Counted from the first letter of the stretch, positions 35,220 through 49,095 are shown. The stretch is 64,000 nucleotides of DNA from Zerene cesonia (GCF_012273895.1 NC_052112.1:6138001-6202000), one strand, 5' to 3'. Program-made: numbers and translations. The notes: generated from the letters alone by a model not told the origin.

Positions 35220-36439
35220 TCGGTATGTTATGTTACATATTCTTACATTATATACTGGGGGTGCAATATTATATGTATCATACAAGTACCATATAATAGT
35301 TCTAAATTGCCACGTTAAATATTATATATTGGAATGTGTCTGTTCTTACTGAATTGTTATAGGTAATTGGCATTTAACGTCTCCATGTTGAGAAATTAAT
35401 CAACATAAAGTTTTATTTGTGTTTCAAAGTCACTAAAAAGGTACTAAGTAAGTTCTTTTGTGTTATACGAAACATTATATGAGTAAATATTAAAATAAGT
35501 AGTTACATCACCATCGTTTTCAATTGATCGATAAATCTTAGAATAGATGAGGTTAGCATAGCATAGCATAACCGTATAGCATAGAAGTTAATATAAGAAG
35601 TAGTTTTCTGGTATCTCGACACTTAATAAAATTTAGAAGATAGAGCAGAAGGACGATGTTATATCAAGAGCGGGAATAAAATGGCCTGGGCATCATCATG
35701 CCCGACGATGGTCAATGAGACTACCTTTTTGCTGATATCGACCCATCTGAGTCTTAATATACGCCAAAATTTTAAATCGCTTCTGACTGAATAACAAGAT
35801 TAATCCTGCTATCTATACTAATAGGTATAAGCCGTATTATATTGCTATAAAGAGGGTTATACCGTAGAAGTCTAGAAAACCTGATTTGTAATGATTCTGT
35901 AGACGTAATGTGATTCAAATATTATGGCGAACTGAGTAGGATACTGTAGGTATGTGAAAGTACGATAGCAGATATGAAAATAATATACCTAAATGTACAA
36001 ACTTTGTCGAACCTTCTGGGATTAGTGCAAGGAAATTGAAACAATGAATTATATTCACATGTTTAGGAGATAAAGCAACAAAGAGGCTTAGTATGAGTCG
36101 GCCTCGCCTATGAATGGTTTCGTAGCATCAATTGCCAATTAGAAAAACCATCAACTGCTACTACTCTCGCAAACTATTCAGCTTAGAGGAAAAATGTATT
36201 TGAAACTTTAATATAATTTTTGAAGACCAAACCAAAGAAAGAGCTAGATGAAAAAAAAATTGAGTATTCGTTCTAAATAATTTATATATAGGACTCCCAA
36301 ATTTATTGTTAATATAAACATTTATTGGGCTTATAAATAGCCCGCAAGATTAACTATTTTATATTTTATGTAAAAAACTTAATGCGGTTCACAATAGGTA
36401 TACTTTCATCTTCTTTTCAATTTCCACAGTTATTTTTTA

Positions 36440-36535
36440 TCGTTTTGGAAAAAACGGCTGCGAGATATCGACGGACAGACAGACAGACATGACGAATCCA
36501 TAATACTAGAACTATGCAAAAAACGATCTTTAATT
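36440..36535 (+). repeat. Interspersed repeat tail with GACA run
   Basis: CGGCTGCGAGATATCGACGG, then ACAGACAGACAGACATGACG and AATCCATAATACTAG. This is a phrase order common in dispersed elements of Lepidoptera. Confidence 0.5.
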
Positions 36536-37761
36536 CGAAGTGGTTACAAATTGGTAACTATATATTCACCAATATACTTACATCCTTAGTGCTTAGATGT
36601 AACAGGTGATATTTAACTCCCGCCCACACCAAGGTAGGAGAATAATTCCCAAGTGTAAACAGCAAACCGACGCGGGTGTAATGGATTACTAGGTGTGGAT
36701 TATAAATTGCCCGTATCCGATATTTATGTTTTCAATTACTAGCCCTTCGTGTTCAGACTACCTGCCTACTTTACCAGTGATCTACAGATTATAAATGCAG
36801 GCTTATCATAATATTTGTACAGTTTTCAGTTGTCAGAGTCTACAATGAAAATGTTTGTCGTTTAAATATTTAAACAATACTCCTTACGTATAAGCTGTGT
36901 TTTATTCTTATTTCTTGTAGCATAACATACCTAATAGCATGTATAAAACGTATATGTTTTGGGATCAAATAAATGTAAGGTGTGCATATAAATATGATGA
37001 TATTACTAGCTGAGCTCCACGGACTAAGCCATGGAGAATATCTTTAATTCCCTATTGATACCCCCTAAAAAAATCATGTTTGCTCCGGGATCTTCAACTA
37101 AGTATAAATTTCAACCAAATAAACACTTATAGAATATGTAGATATATTTTTGTATTCATACACAATAGATATTTTAGAGTAGTCTAGTAGAAATAAAGCG
37201 AGAAAAGAAATGAGAAATGAAAACTGGAAACATGGACACATGTATCACAGTATAAGTTGCAATAGCATTAAATTTCGTTTTCATGACAATAAGAAATAAG
37301 AAAGAAGACGGAAATAAAGAGAAAAATTAAAAAATACTATTGTAGTAAATTAGCCACAGCAATAAACTATAAATTAATATATCAATAAAAGTTAATATCC
37401 CTTGTCAGAAGCATAAAAGAAGCGTCCAAGTTTATACATTATCAGCCCTATCGTTACAAACATTGAACACATAACATGTAATGAATGTGTTTTTCAGACA
37501 ACTTAGAACATTAAAGAGAGATTAATTGTCCACTTTGTCTCGAAGCCAACTACGGGAACTGGGACGTTATACTTGGATCATAATTTAGCGACTCGACGAC
37601 ATCTTTGCATTTAATCATGCATTTACAATGATAGTATCATAAATAGATTCTAGAAGTAAGAATATGAACATTATCTTGTTTGTTATCTGAATATACTTAG
37701 TCTGGCCATAAATACTGTTACACTTAATTATAAAAAAATATTACATTTGAATTTCGAATCT

Positions 37762-38761
37762 NNNNNNNNNNNNNNNNNNNNNNNNNNNNNNNNNNNNNNN
37801 NNNNNNNNNNNNNNNNNNNNNNNNNNNNNNNNNNNNNNNNNNNNNNNNNNNNNNNNNNNNNNNNNNNNNNNNNNNNNNNNNNNNNNNNNNNNNNNNNNNN
37901 NNNNNNNNNNNNNNNNNNNNNNNNNNNNNNNNNNNNNNNNNNNNNNNNNNNNNNNNNNNNNNNNNNNNNNNNNNNNNNNNNNNNNNNNNNNNNNNNNNNN
38001 NNNNNNNNNNNNNNNNNNNNNNNNNNNNNNNNNNNNNNNNNNNNNNNNNNNNNNNNNNNNNNNNNNNNNNNNNNNNNNNNNNNNNNNNNNNNNNNNNNNN
38101 NNNNNNNNNNNNNNNNNNNNNNNNNNNNNNNNNNNNNNNNNNNNNNNNNNNNNNNNNNNNNNNNNNNNNNNNNNNNNNNNNNNNNNNNNNNNNNNNNNNN
38201 NNNNNNNNNNNNNNNNNNNNNNNNNNNNNNNNNNNNNNNNNNNNNNNNNNNNNNNNNNNNNNNNNNNNNNNNNNNNNNNNNNNNNNNNNNNNNNNNNNNN
38301 NNNNNNNNNNNNNNNNNNNNNNNNNNNNNNNNNNNNNNNNNNNNNNNNNNNNNNNNNNNNNNNNNNNNNNNNNNNNNNNNNNNNNNNNNNNNNNNNNNNN
38401 NNNNNNNNNNNNNNNNNNNNNNNNNNNNNNNNNNNNNNNNNNNNNNNNNNNNNNNNNNNNNNNNNNNNNNNNNNNNNNNNNNNNNNNNNNNNNNNNNNNN
38501 NNNNNNNNNNNNNNNNNNNNNNNNNNNNNNNNNNNNNNNNNNNNNNNNNNNNNNNNNNNNNNNNNNNNNNNNNNNNNNNNNNNNNNNNNNNNNNNNNNNN
38601 NNNNNNNNNNNNNNNNNNNNNNNNNNNNNNNNNNNNNNNNNNNNNNNNNNNNNNNNNNNNNNNNNNNNNNNNNNNNNNNNNNNNNNNNNNNNNNNNNNNN
38701 NNNNNNNNNNNNNNNNNNNNNNNNNNNNNNNNNNNNNNNNNNNNNNNNNNNNNNNNNNNNN
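37762..38761. other. Assembly gap of 1000 N
   Basis: Exactly 1000 N, a placeholder of unknown true length. Open frames reported across it would be artefacts. Confidence 0.99.
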
Positions 38762-41019
38762 AGTAATAAATGTTATTTGCAGTTAACAATTTTCTTTTTT
38801 CTTTATTACAATATTTATGGCAAGACTAGGTATAATTTGTAGGTATCATTTGTATGCGTGTGAAATTTTGGACTGAGTTCGTGAAAAATCCATGTTTACC
38901 TACAGTAGTTAGATATTGTACACCGCTTTCGTTAAAAGTTATAATAATTGTTATGGCTCTTCATGTTCATTTTTAAAACATTTGAATATGCTTATAAGAG
39001 TAGATACCTAACCAAACTACCAATTTCTCGATATTTGTGACATTATCAAAATCGGTATTCGTATATAAATTATCATAATATTATCAATTTATATACAAAA
39101 GTGTTTAAATAATAGTTATATTTATGCAAAGGCTTGGAGACCGTTCGGGCCCCCTGCGGGCCCCGCTGCGCGCGCGCATTTGTCGGGACAACTTTAACAT
39201 CCCACTAAACATCTAATAATTTAGAACACATCTTAGTTTTACAGAAATCATCGTATTATTACTATTTAATATGAAATTGCACTAATACGAACCAACATAA
39301 ATGAATAAATAAAGTTTTATTAATAATATAGATATTGACGACTATTCCAAAGTTATATCGTCCACTTTATTAGCCACTACGTTAATTGGCTATTTAACAT
39401 TTTACTAGTATACAGAACATTACTAAAGTCGGTTATAAACTTAAAATACTGATCGGAAGTTCCATATTAAGCTAAAATTTAATTAATTATACCTTCTTAA
39501 TATATTACACATACAAATCGTTATATCTTGTCATTTTTATTAAGCTCTTAATTATATTATTTGAGAACTAAACGTATATTTCTAACTTTTCATTATATAT
39601 AAAAGTAATATACTGAAAATTCTTCTACATATGATTTTATAAAACCGAGTTACAATTTGAAACAGAAATAGCTTAGTTACCGTTAAACAAATCTCATATT
39701 TTATCAATCTTCAATTATGTGACAGAAAGAGCGATTTAATCGTACAAATAAGCGTGAAAGTAGAATACTTAGTTATGTTTTCACCTCGGGTCAGGGCATA
39801 GACCGCGGTGTCGATGCGCGGGCGCACGAACGCTCACAGCTGGCCGGTGTCCCCGCGGGATCCATTTTGAAAATGCTATTTTTTAAACGAACCCTGCAGA
39901 GACACGTCCAGAACAATTAGTCACGAGAACAAACCACAAAAGAATATTATAAACCAATTTCCGCAACACCCGTCGCGCTTTACTTTAAATGTTTGGAGGT
40001 TTGTTTCGATCAGGGTAAACAGTTTGAAGATAACAGAGAAAGATGCAAGTATTTTTGGTCTTCGATTTTATTCTACAACAATTATTTCAGAATCTATTAA
40101 AAATGATTTAGTAAAGCCTGTTCCTGTAAAAGATTAGATGTTGAGTCTACGTCAGTACCTACGTACCCAAGTTAGTCAATTAGTGAAGTAGATAGAGGGA
40201 GTAAAATAGCAAATACTGCAACGATATCAACGCTGCATTTTATATAATAACGAATTTCAGCTACACAATATACCAGCTTAACGTTTTTCAAAGCAACAAA
40301 AAACCAAATAGCGCCGTATGATTATTTAATTCCCGAATACATTGTTAGGATGCAAATAATAACGTTTATACAACGTTGACATTTTACAAGCGCGTTGGTG
40401 ACTTCTATATTAACGTGGTGGGTCTTTAGCAGAACCCCATGGGGAAAATGGCAGGATACTGGGACACCCGCGAAGACCAAACAATGCGTCGTGCCGCGAG
40501 ACGCAAGCGCATACAGAGCGCAGACCCACTGCTGGCCATTCAATCTTTACAAATCAAACAAATTATATTCGTCAAAAAAGTCAGTTAAAACTTCATTCAG
40601 ATCTGTCAGCTGCTGGTAATTGTATGTGCTAATGGTTAGGAAATTAAAAATAATCAAGATAAAAAACTGACGACTAACATAACTCTACAGTGAACAGTTT
40701 GCAACAATATAAAGATTAAATCATTTTTGTATCTTTTATTGGGAGCACTCATATAAATAGACATCCATGTAATGTCAATATACCTCGTTTTTTTTCCTAA
40801 TATGCAAGTGCGACTTCGACTAGTGTCTTATGTCAATTATGCTATCTATGATTCAGTATCTTGTGTAACCGATATAAGTGAGACAACAGCTTAATTCAAG
40901 TCTATAATTAAAAAAAAGAGATTGAAAGTAAAGTAAATTTACCCCTTCTTCTAACTTATATCTCTATAAAATATATGATTCTCATGTAACTATGTTAGTT
41001 ACCATACATACATAGAATC

Positions 41020-41092
41020 GGCCAGCAAATATTTTTCATAACCCTAAATGATAAGAGAAACGCAGAATAGCGTTTGCCGGGTCAGCTAGTTA
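41020..41092 (-). repeat. Interspersed repeat, family Y copy 1
   Basis: Read on minus: AACTAGCTGACCCGGCAAAC, then CTCTTATCATTTAGGG. The same phrase order appears on plus at 59356-59420. Confidence 0.75.
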
Positions 41093-43044
41093 CTTATAAC
41101 ACATTGATCATATTTTGTTAATCACTCGCTAATCTATTATTATTATATAGATAACCTAAAACTACGTGAAGTAATAAAATGTAAAACCATTATTGGTTTA
41201 AGCAGGAAAGTATGGCTTTTCTCTATGATAATAATATTATATAAAGCACACGTCCTCTTGACTTCAACGACTCTAAGTACCATTGAACATAACAGACCAC
41301 TGGTTTGGAATTAAGGAGTGACTAGTTTAAATGAACATATAAGAAGCATTTACAAAAGCTCTTACGCGCACGTGACGTAGAATGAGGGAAATAATGGGGT
41401 AAGTCCGTAGGTACTTGATAATAATACGATCTTGATAGAAACATATGCAATTTGCACTTAAAAATGCCTTGACACGAATACTCTTTGATTCTTTTACCGT
41501 CGGAATTTTTATAACACTTGAGAATAGGTTCGCCATATTGAAAATACTAATAAAAAAGTTTTGTTTTAATGTATAGATGATATCTTCTTCTGGAAAAACC
41601 TACCTATAGCGTTATAAATAACTTCTTATGTATTTATACTATACTTCCGTTTTATATATAAAAAATGAGGAAAACTGGTAAAGCATTACTGCGTTTTAAG
41701 CTTATACATTTACCCAAACACAGATATGCCTATAAATAAAAAGTGATTTATATATAAACCAATTAAAAGTTCATATCTTTATTTCACGAGTAAACACTTC
41801 TTTGGCGGTAACCTTTTCGTTGAAATTGGAATGCAATATGCTTCATAATTATGTATATTAAGTCTTAGTTTATCTGTGATAATATATTCTAATTTTATAA
41901 CACTGAATGGACGTTGCTTTTTAAAACCCTTTAGGTTTCACTCATAACCTAATGTAAACTGTTCAGTCCTCGTAAAATCAATGACTCGTGAGAATATTTA
42001 ACCGTCTTGCATCCGCTCAATACGGTCCGAGTTAGTCAGGGGAAATGAACATAGCATATTCTTTGATTTTTACGCAACAATGAATGATTCGGATAATTAT
42101 ACGCTCGAACAATGAACGTCGCGGAGTTGACTTGAATGCGTCGCGATAACAACGAGTGTTCGCATTAGCCCTCTTTAGAGTCAAAAGTTAAGAGCGAAAG
42201 AAAATCGCCGCATCGGGGGTCCTTGTACTTCCGTTTGGTTTCAGATTTCGCGCTATTGTTTTGCGAAAGGGCGCCAAGCGTCAGCCCATGTCGCTGCCTT
42301 TGTTTGGCCTCTGTTATATTTTAGTAACAAGTGCATATGGAATTTATTGTAACCATTGAAAAAACTTTTTTTTATTTCATTTTGATGAATGTTACAATTC
42401 AGTAATTACCTTAATATGTACATTGACAAATGTAGATACGTAATGTCTTTTTTTGTAATGAATTAAAGCTATGTAAATGTAAAAAGGTCTCGATAAATAA
42501 TATATGTTATTTAACTTTTACTGATATCGCATTCAGAATGCGTAGCTCTTTCGTTTGTATCTACTTGATATCTACAACCTACAAAGAATTGTTTGAAATA
42601 ATAACATATATATTTCTTATAAAACAAATTATTATTCTCAATTAAAATAAAATTAAAAAAAAAATTTATGATTTAAATAAATTTATCAATTTATATAGCG
42701 TTGACTGGAAATGCATGCGACTTCGAAAACAATCTGTTATTTTAATATTATTAACTTATCAAATAATTTATGAAAAATATCTACAATTCAGTGTTTTGCG
42801 CTCAAAGAATATAAGTAAAATTCCTCGTTATGAACGGCCCTTTCATCAATTCTTTTGTGGTCCCATAATGACTGTGATTTAGGAAATAATCGCCATTCTC
42901 TTAGCGCCTGGGGTAACATTTCATTGTACTTAACACGATACCTGTGAGAAAAGACGTTTGGTCCTTGAATCTATTTTATCAAATGTAAATATTTGATTAT
43001 TTTTCTAAGGTTTTCGAAGGCAGAGTTAGTTAGTTATTAGAACA

Positions 43045-43086
43045 GATAACATAATAGTTATGGGTGATAACATAATAGTTATGGGT
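43045..43086. repeat. Perfect 21-bp tandem duplication
   Basis: Two identical 21-bp units (43045-43065, 43066-43086) beginning GATAACATAATAG. They end 1 nt before the hairpin at 43088. Confidence 0.92.
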
Positions 43087-43087
43087 A

Positions 43088-43149
43088 ACAGGGTGAATTC
43101 AAAATACTGTGCTTACTAATGTAAGCACAGTATTTTGAATTCACCCTGT
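43088..43149. repeat. Perfect inverted repeat, 28-bp arms, 6-nt loop
   Basis: Arms 43088-43115 and 43122-43149 are exact reverse complements (left arm starts ACAGGGTGAATTC). The loop is CTAATG. Confidence 0.95.
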
Positions 43150-46100
43150 CTTTATAAATAGAAGATTATAGATTGTCTCATTATGATCTAAAGCTAGATA
43201 TTATAAAAGCTTATATTTTTCTTCATATTTCTTGCTTATCATGTAATTAAACTATAATATGATAAGGAGAAAAACACCTAAAAGCATAATACAATAACAA
43301 AATTAATACCAAAATCTTACCGGACAACACAATACTCTTTAGGCCCAAGATAATTTTCTTATTTATGTAATTTTCTTAATTCATCGCACCTTTGTTTGGA
43401 AAGGCGGAGAGTTTTATTAAATTACGGCTTTCACAAATTATATAGAAATAATAATTCGGTAGGGCGCGTAGGCGGCGCAATGGGGGGCTGCAGTTTTAAT
43501 TAAACCCTAAATTATTGTTCACCTTCATTAATTCTTGTGCTCCTGGTCGGGAATACTAATGAGTTTGTACTTTTTTATCGACCCTGGTTACCAACTTACC
43601 ATAAAAGCCTTAGTAGTTCAGAGGAATGTAACAGCGCGTCATATTACCTCTACGCTTTACATCATACATCTGTGATTTGCAGTCCATGTATGTATGTGAA
43701 CACGATTAAGAAGCAATTAATTAGCTCTGACTTTTAATTAACAAGGGTTTTTTAATGTATCTATGACATGGACAAAGACAAAGGACATCAGATGTGGATC
43801 GCGCTCTACAGTTCTTTAGATAACATAATGATACGTAGATCTATGTGACGTGCAACATAAAAACATTTGGGTGAAATATATAATATCCATACCCTCCTTT
43901 CTAACTGTTACTAGTGCTTACTTGTGATATTATAATTATAATGTTTGTTTGTTTTTCTTTCACGTCAAAATGGAGTGGTCCTATCATTTTTTTTTTGTCT
44001 GGAGATAGCTAGGAAGCTAGAGCTACTTTTTCCAAGGGAAATGATAAGGCAGTCTAGGTATATAGGTATATACCTACTTACATGAAGCAGATATACAACG
44101 AAAAAAAAACTATACAAACCTAAACAGCGCAAAGTTAATTTAAATTTCCTCCTATTTTTATAAATATTGGACCATTTGTAATGAGGTCACGATCTAACAA
44201 GGTAGTTGTTACCAAACATATATATAACGGCACGCGCTTGCGGTTGTATTTCATCGAATTTTCCACGGTTATTTATTTATTTATTAAGGGTCGTAATAAA
44301 TTGCGTTAAGTGGGGGCGGCCGGAGTCCCGCGGGGCGCTGCAGGGGAGCCTATAACCTCGGGAAAAACGCGCCTGGGCCATAAGTGCCTTTCTACACAAG
44401 CCTATATTACACTGTCGATACCTAAGGGTTGCGAACTAATACAAGCGCAATTTACTTCAATGAGCCTCTATTGTCGTTTGATGGAAAATTTTCAGATGAT
44501 ATTAAATGTGTTATTGGACTATATTTTATGATTAAATAAACTGTGCGGGTAATTTAAATGGTATTTGTTTTTTGACCTATATTTGTTAAATTGTATTTCA
44601 TTCATTGCATAATATGTTCCATTTTTCAAAATAAAAATCCTCAATAGACATTAACTAAAATAGGAAAGACTCAATATTCAAATAATTGAGATAAGAAAAA
44701 ACTATCAATAATAGAAGCTTCTGTCATTTTAGCCAACGTCGGCTAAAAATTAGACTTTGTTTTGTACCACTACTGTCAACAAAAACAGACACAAATAATA
44801 AAAACAATTAAAAGAAATTCCAAAGTATGATTGCTTTTATATTTCAAGTCGCAACGGAGTGATTTAATGATTTGATTTTTGTGTCTGGAAATAGTTAGGA
44901 GCCAAAAGCTACTCTTACCGCGGTGAAACAGCTTATTCACGTGAGATTTTCATTTAGCGAAGCCGCTAATTTACATTAATAAAAATGAATCGTTCAATGT
45001 GTCGCTAGCCGAACACGGCTCGACCAATTCGGCAATTTTTTCTTACATTTTTGTTAAGACACAAGAAATGTTCTTATGGGGAGAAAAAGAATGTACCACG
45101 GGTGACGACGGGCGGACCTCTATTTACAAACAAAAACAACTAGCGTAATGTATAGTGTAACAAAATTTTGGTACAATTGAAAATTCCCATCAGAATATTT
45201 TCTTTGTAATTACCAAAATATAATTATGAATAGAAAAGAAATAAAAAGAATATTATTTGTGAATAGATAAATCATTATTGACTAGACATATTAAACAATT
45301 TTGCAGTGATACAATCTAGTTGCTAACTAAGCAAAGTAGCAGAAATTATCTTTATTCCTTTCTGCCGTATCAATAGAGTTGATTGGCAAAATCTTGATAA
45401 CAACCCCTGTACAGGAGTCGCTTAATGTGGTTCTTGTCGTGACTCGCATTTTGTTATTATCAAGTCTTGTTTAGCTACCCTTGTATTCAGCAATTTATTT
45501 AATTTTACCACTATTTTATTGTTATACAAACACAACATTTGAATTAGAGTTTATTGTATCGTGCATTCAAGAGACACCTAGGAATTAGTTACGTTGAATA
45601 ATTTTTAATAATTATTGCTTTGGTTTCATTAAATAGATATTGATTTGGGTGATTGATGCTTTGCTAAAAAAATTATGTTGGGTGGCAGTTTTAGTTCAAA
45701 ACGAACTCCGACTGTATAATATGATATTTAGATATTTGTTAAATATTACCCTACACTTGTTAGAACTAACTAAATGTGAAAGTAGAAAAATCCAAAATAT
45801 TATACTATGTACATCAAAAATACAATAAACCTAATCGTGAACTAAATCGCACATATAAACAAACGCGTTTTGGGTTTATATCTGATGTCTAATATTTAAA
45901 TCGGATAGGTCATACATATAAATAAATTGCTGTTCGTTAGTCTCACTAAAACTCGAGAATGGCTGGGCTGATTTTCTAATTTATGTTTTGATGCATTAAT
46001 GATAGTCTAGAGAAGTTTTAAAAGGGAAAAACAATAAGGAAAACGTAAAAAATTTACGGCGTTGCAAAGTAAGATAAGATAGTTCAACAATATAAGCAAT

Positions 46101-48877
46101 CAGTTAAAGAAGTACAAGGTTCAGTAAATAATAACTTAAAATATAATTAAATGATAAATTTAACCCACCGTTCAGTAGGTACACTGTTAAACGACCAATC
46201 CGTCACGGACCACGGTGCTGCTTTCTCGTGAGCACTTTCAGAATTCGTTTTCGATAGCATTGTACTGTTTTGAAAATGGATGCAATTCGTCGCATCCGAT
46301 CAGCCTCGGGCGGCGTTTTTGATCTGGTTTTTATGCACCTTGAGTATCCTAAGGTACTCACTAGCGGAATTACTGGTATAGTGTATGTGTTCAAATACTG
46401 TTTTGGTAGTAAATACCTAATTTGAACGTTGCTTGCACTACAGCTAGTAGCATTAGTATGTATGAAATACATATTGTATATTTTAAATTTAACAAACTTA
46501 TCAAACGTATCCATATCGCATTTAAATTCTGTGCAGATAAATGTTGCTAATTGGCGACATGTCAAAGAAACACATTTACATGAGCATTTCGTTGTGCGCA
46601 AGGAGACGTAAAAAGTCAGTACTTACCTACTCACGGGTAAGTAAAAAATACATTTACATCGTCGCATTGAAGCGTGCTCGAATTAGTTTATTGTCATTTG
46701 CTGTAAAGGAAATCAAAAAGGAACAAATATTCACATTAATGAATACCATTTTCGGTCCCGCAAATGCAAATCATCGGACTACGGTAAGCAAAAAGGGCTA
46801 AACCGTCAATCGTCATCGTTTTATACTTGCGTCCGTTTCGAATCGCTCCATTTCGATTCTGTTTTTGCTGCGGCATGTGGCAACACCGCCGAGTTCTGTC
46901 GATTTCTTATTATTAATTACCTTCTTTTGTGCTGCCATATTCTAATCGATCTTTGATTGTGATAGTCAAATAATAGATGCACTTAATGATTTCCGAGTTA
47001 AAATGGAATGATGTTTTAGGTTTTGGATGGGTTATAAGGTTTAAAAAACGTTAATGATGAGAATCGCTCTGTTTGTACCGACGATTTAGGTTACCAATAA
47101 CAATAGGATATACATCCTTATTGTACAAATATTTCAAAGATTAATTTGTTGACACTCGTAATAAAATATTGCATAAGAAAGTGCAATAAATTTCAATAAT
47201 TTAAAGTTTATAAATGATATAAAACACTTTTGCCCAGTAACTAAAATCTCTAAGGCTAACATTTAATTATACAGTAATATCTCGCATATCCATATATTTT
47301 TTTATTTGCAGCCGACAAAATCACGAACTGTGATATTCAATGACACTAATTGTTCGCACAGTACCGTGTACACAACCGCATGCGTTCATTAAATCGCGCA
47401 CGCTCACTTGATGCGCGGGCGCCGACGTGTATAAATTGCTCAATTTACTTCCGAGCAAATGGCGTATTAAATTATTATCGCTTATCATGTATGCGTGTAT
47501 GTTCGGCTCCTTGAGTACGCTTTCATGAAACCTCAGCAGGGGTTAGAGACGATACCCTTATAGGCTGGATAAATATACGACGCGCTCTGAACTGCATTTA
47601 CGTTGTATTAGTTTGCGTTTTTATTAATGATATTAATTACTTAAGAAAGATTTTAGTAATGGAAATCCATTGCTAATGTCTTGTTTTGCCTATGTTTTGA
47701 AACAAAAATATATTTTTGTATATTTCGAGCTGCGGATGATGAATTAATGAATTAATGGCTATGAAGTTTCGTTTCATTAAGTTTACAAGTAATATACATA
47801 TTTACTTTTAGTAAATTATCCTTTCTTCTTAATTTCTGGTTCTTGGTATGTATGGTATGGTCATCTGTATATCTGTAATATATATAGTTTTTAAATGTAC
47901 CTAAGCCCGCATATCTTATCCCGTCGAGGAATTCCTAAAATTCCTCTTGTTACCTATTAGTACTCAAGTATAAATTGATTATAAAATATGGTTTCTTTGT
48001 TTTTGTTTTAAAACTGTGAATTTGCATTATTATTATTGCAAGAAATTGCAACAGAAATTTGTCTACATTTATTAGGTTCAAATATGTGAATACTCAAGAG
48101 ATAAAACCACAGGCTAAAGCCCAAATCTAATAGTTTTTCCTGAAACTTTGTTTATCATATTTTCTTGATTGAAACACTTGGTACTTAAACTCCGGGTATG
48201 GCAAGTCACAGAAATAGAAGCATGTTAGGCTACACATTTTGGGATAAAAAAAATATTATATTTTGTTTTTATCACGCATAGTGTAGTTGTTGTTTTCAAA
48301 AATCCAACAGAGAATGACGATTCCCGAATCCGAGTCTAATTTCGTTTAAATCATTGCGGCAAAAAGTCTATCATTGGATGATGTCGGCGAGCTCATAGGG
48401 CCAGATATCAATAGTCATGGCCCGCTGACAGACCCGCAGCGGGACCGAATTAATTACATCAGATACTGTTATAAAGGGCAAGAGGTGAACGATCATTTTA
48501 CTCTGAATCTACTTCATTAAATATTGCTTGTAGATAGGAGGCTATTAGAAATAACTATATGTATACATATGGTTGAGTTCCTATGCGTATCGTTGTAGGT
48601 TGAATTGGGGATTAGAAATATGTATATGGCAGTAGTTGTATATTTTGATTTATACATTCCAAAATCTTGCGGATTGGATACTTACATATAGAACGGAATT
48701 ATATTGATATAACTCCCTTCTAACAGACCACAGATCAGATAGCAGAAGCTCTAACACATTATTTAATAACTTCAGGTTTCTTTAATAATGGAACAATCTA
48801 CTAAGAGTCTATCTTTCCCATTACTATAATACCCGTAAAACAGTTAAAAATTTAGTATATTCAAGTACAGATGATTT

Positions 48878-49095
48878 ATTTTTTTATTTTATGTCATAAC
48901 GGCACGGGCTGGTAATTCTTTCAGAGTTACCTGTGGAAATGCGCTGCCTACTTTTAAGAAGTAAGGAATAAATAAGGTATTGGCGAGTGGAAAGAAATAA
49001 TGGATTGGAAAGGGTGGGGAAAAGGAAACGAGCCTCTGGCTTCTCCACACAACACGAAACACAGTAGTATAATATGCTATAGAAACGACAAGCCT
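48878..49095 (+). repeat. SINE-like interspersed repeat, copy E
   Basis: A T run and ATGTCATAACGGCACGGGCT, GGAAATGCGCTGCC, AAGGGTGGGGAAAAGGAAAC, GAGCCTCTGGCTTCTCCACA and ACACGAAACACAGTAGT follow the order of copy A. The minus-strand 73-aa ORF here is part of the repeat. Confidence 0.72.

Larger units (their letters stand above)
30176..37761. other. Gene desert between belle and the odd-paired-type gene, left part
   Basis: No spliced gene could be supported. It contains a GC-rich patch at 30935-31010, family X repeat copy 3 (32219-32300, inverted), a short tandem at 31980-32023, a perfect hairpin (32552-32599), an 82-codon ORF of doubtful status (33533-33781), a promoter-like TATA/GC cluster (35155-35219) and a repeat tail with GACGGACAGACAGACAGACA near 36450-36535. 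Confidence 0.6.

Noticed and set aside
37728..38789. Open frames of about 340-350 codons on both strands
   Set aside because: They consist almost entirely of N from the 1000-base gap.
40322..40619. Overlapping ORFs of 73-74 aa on both strands
   Set aside because: Neither frame shows a signal peptide, domain or splice context. It is more likely a GC-richer noncoding block.
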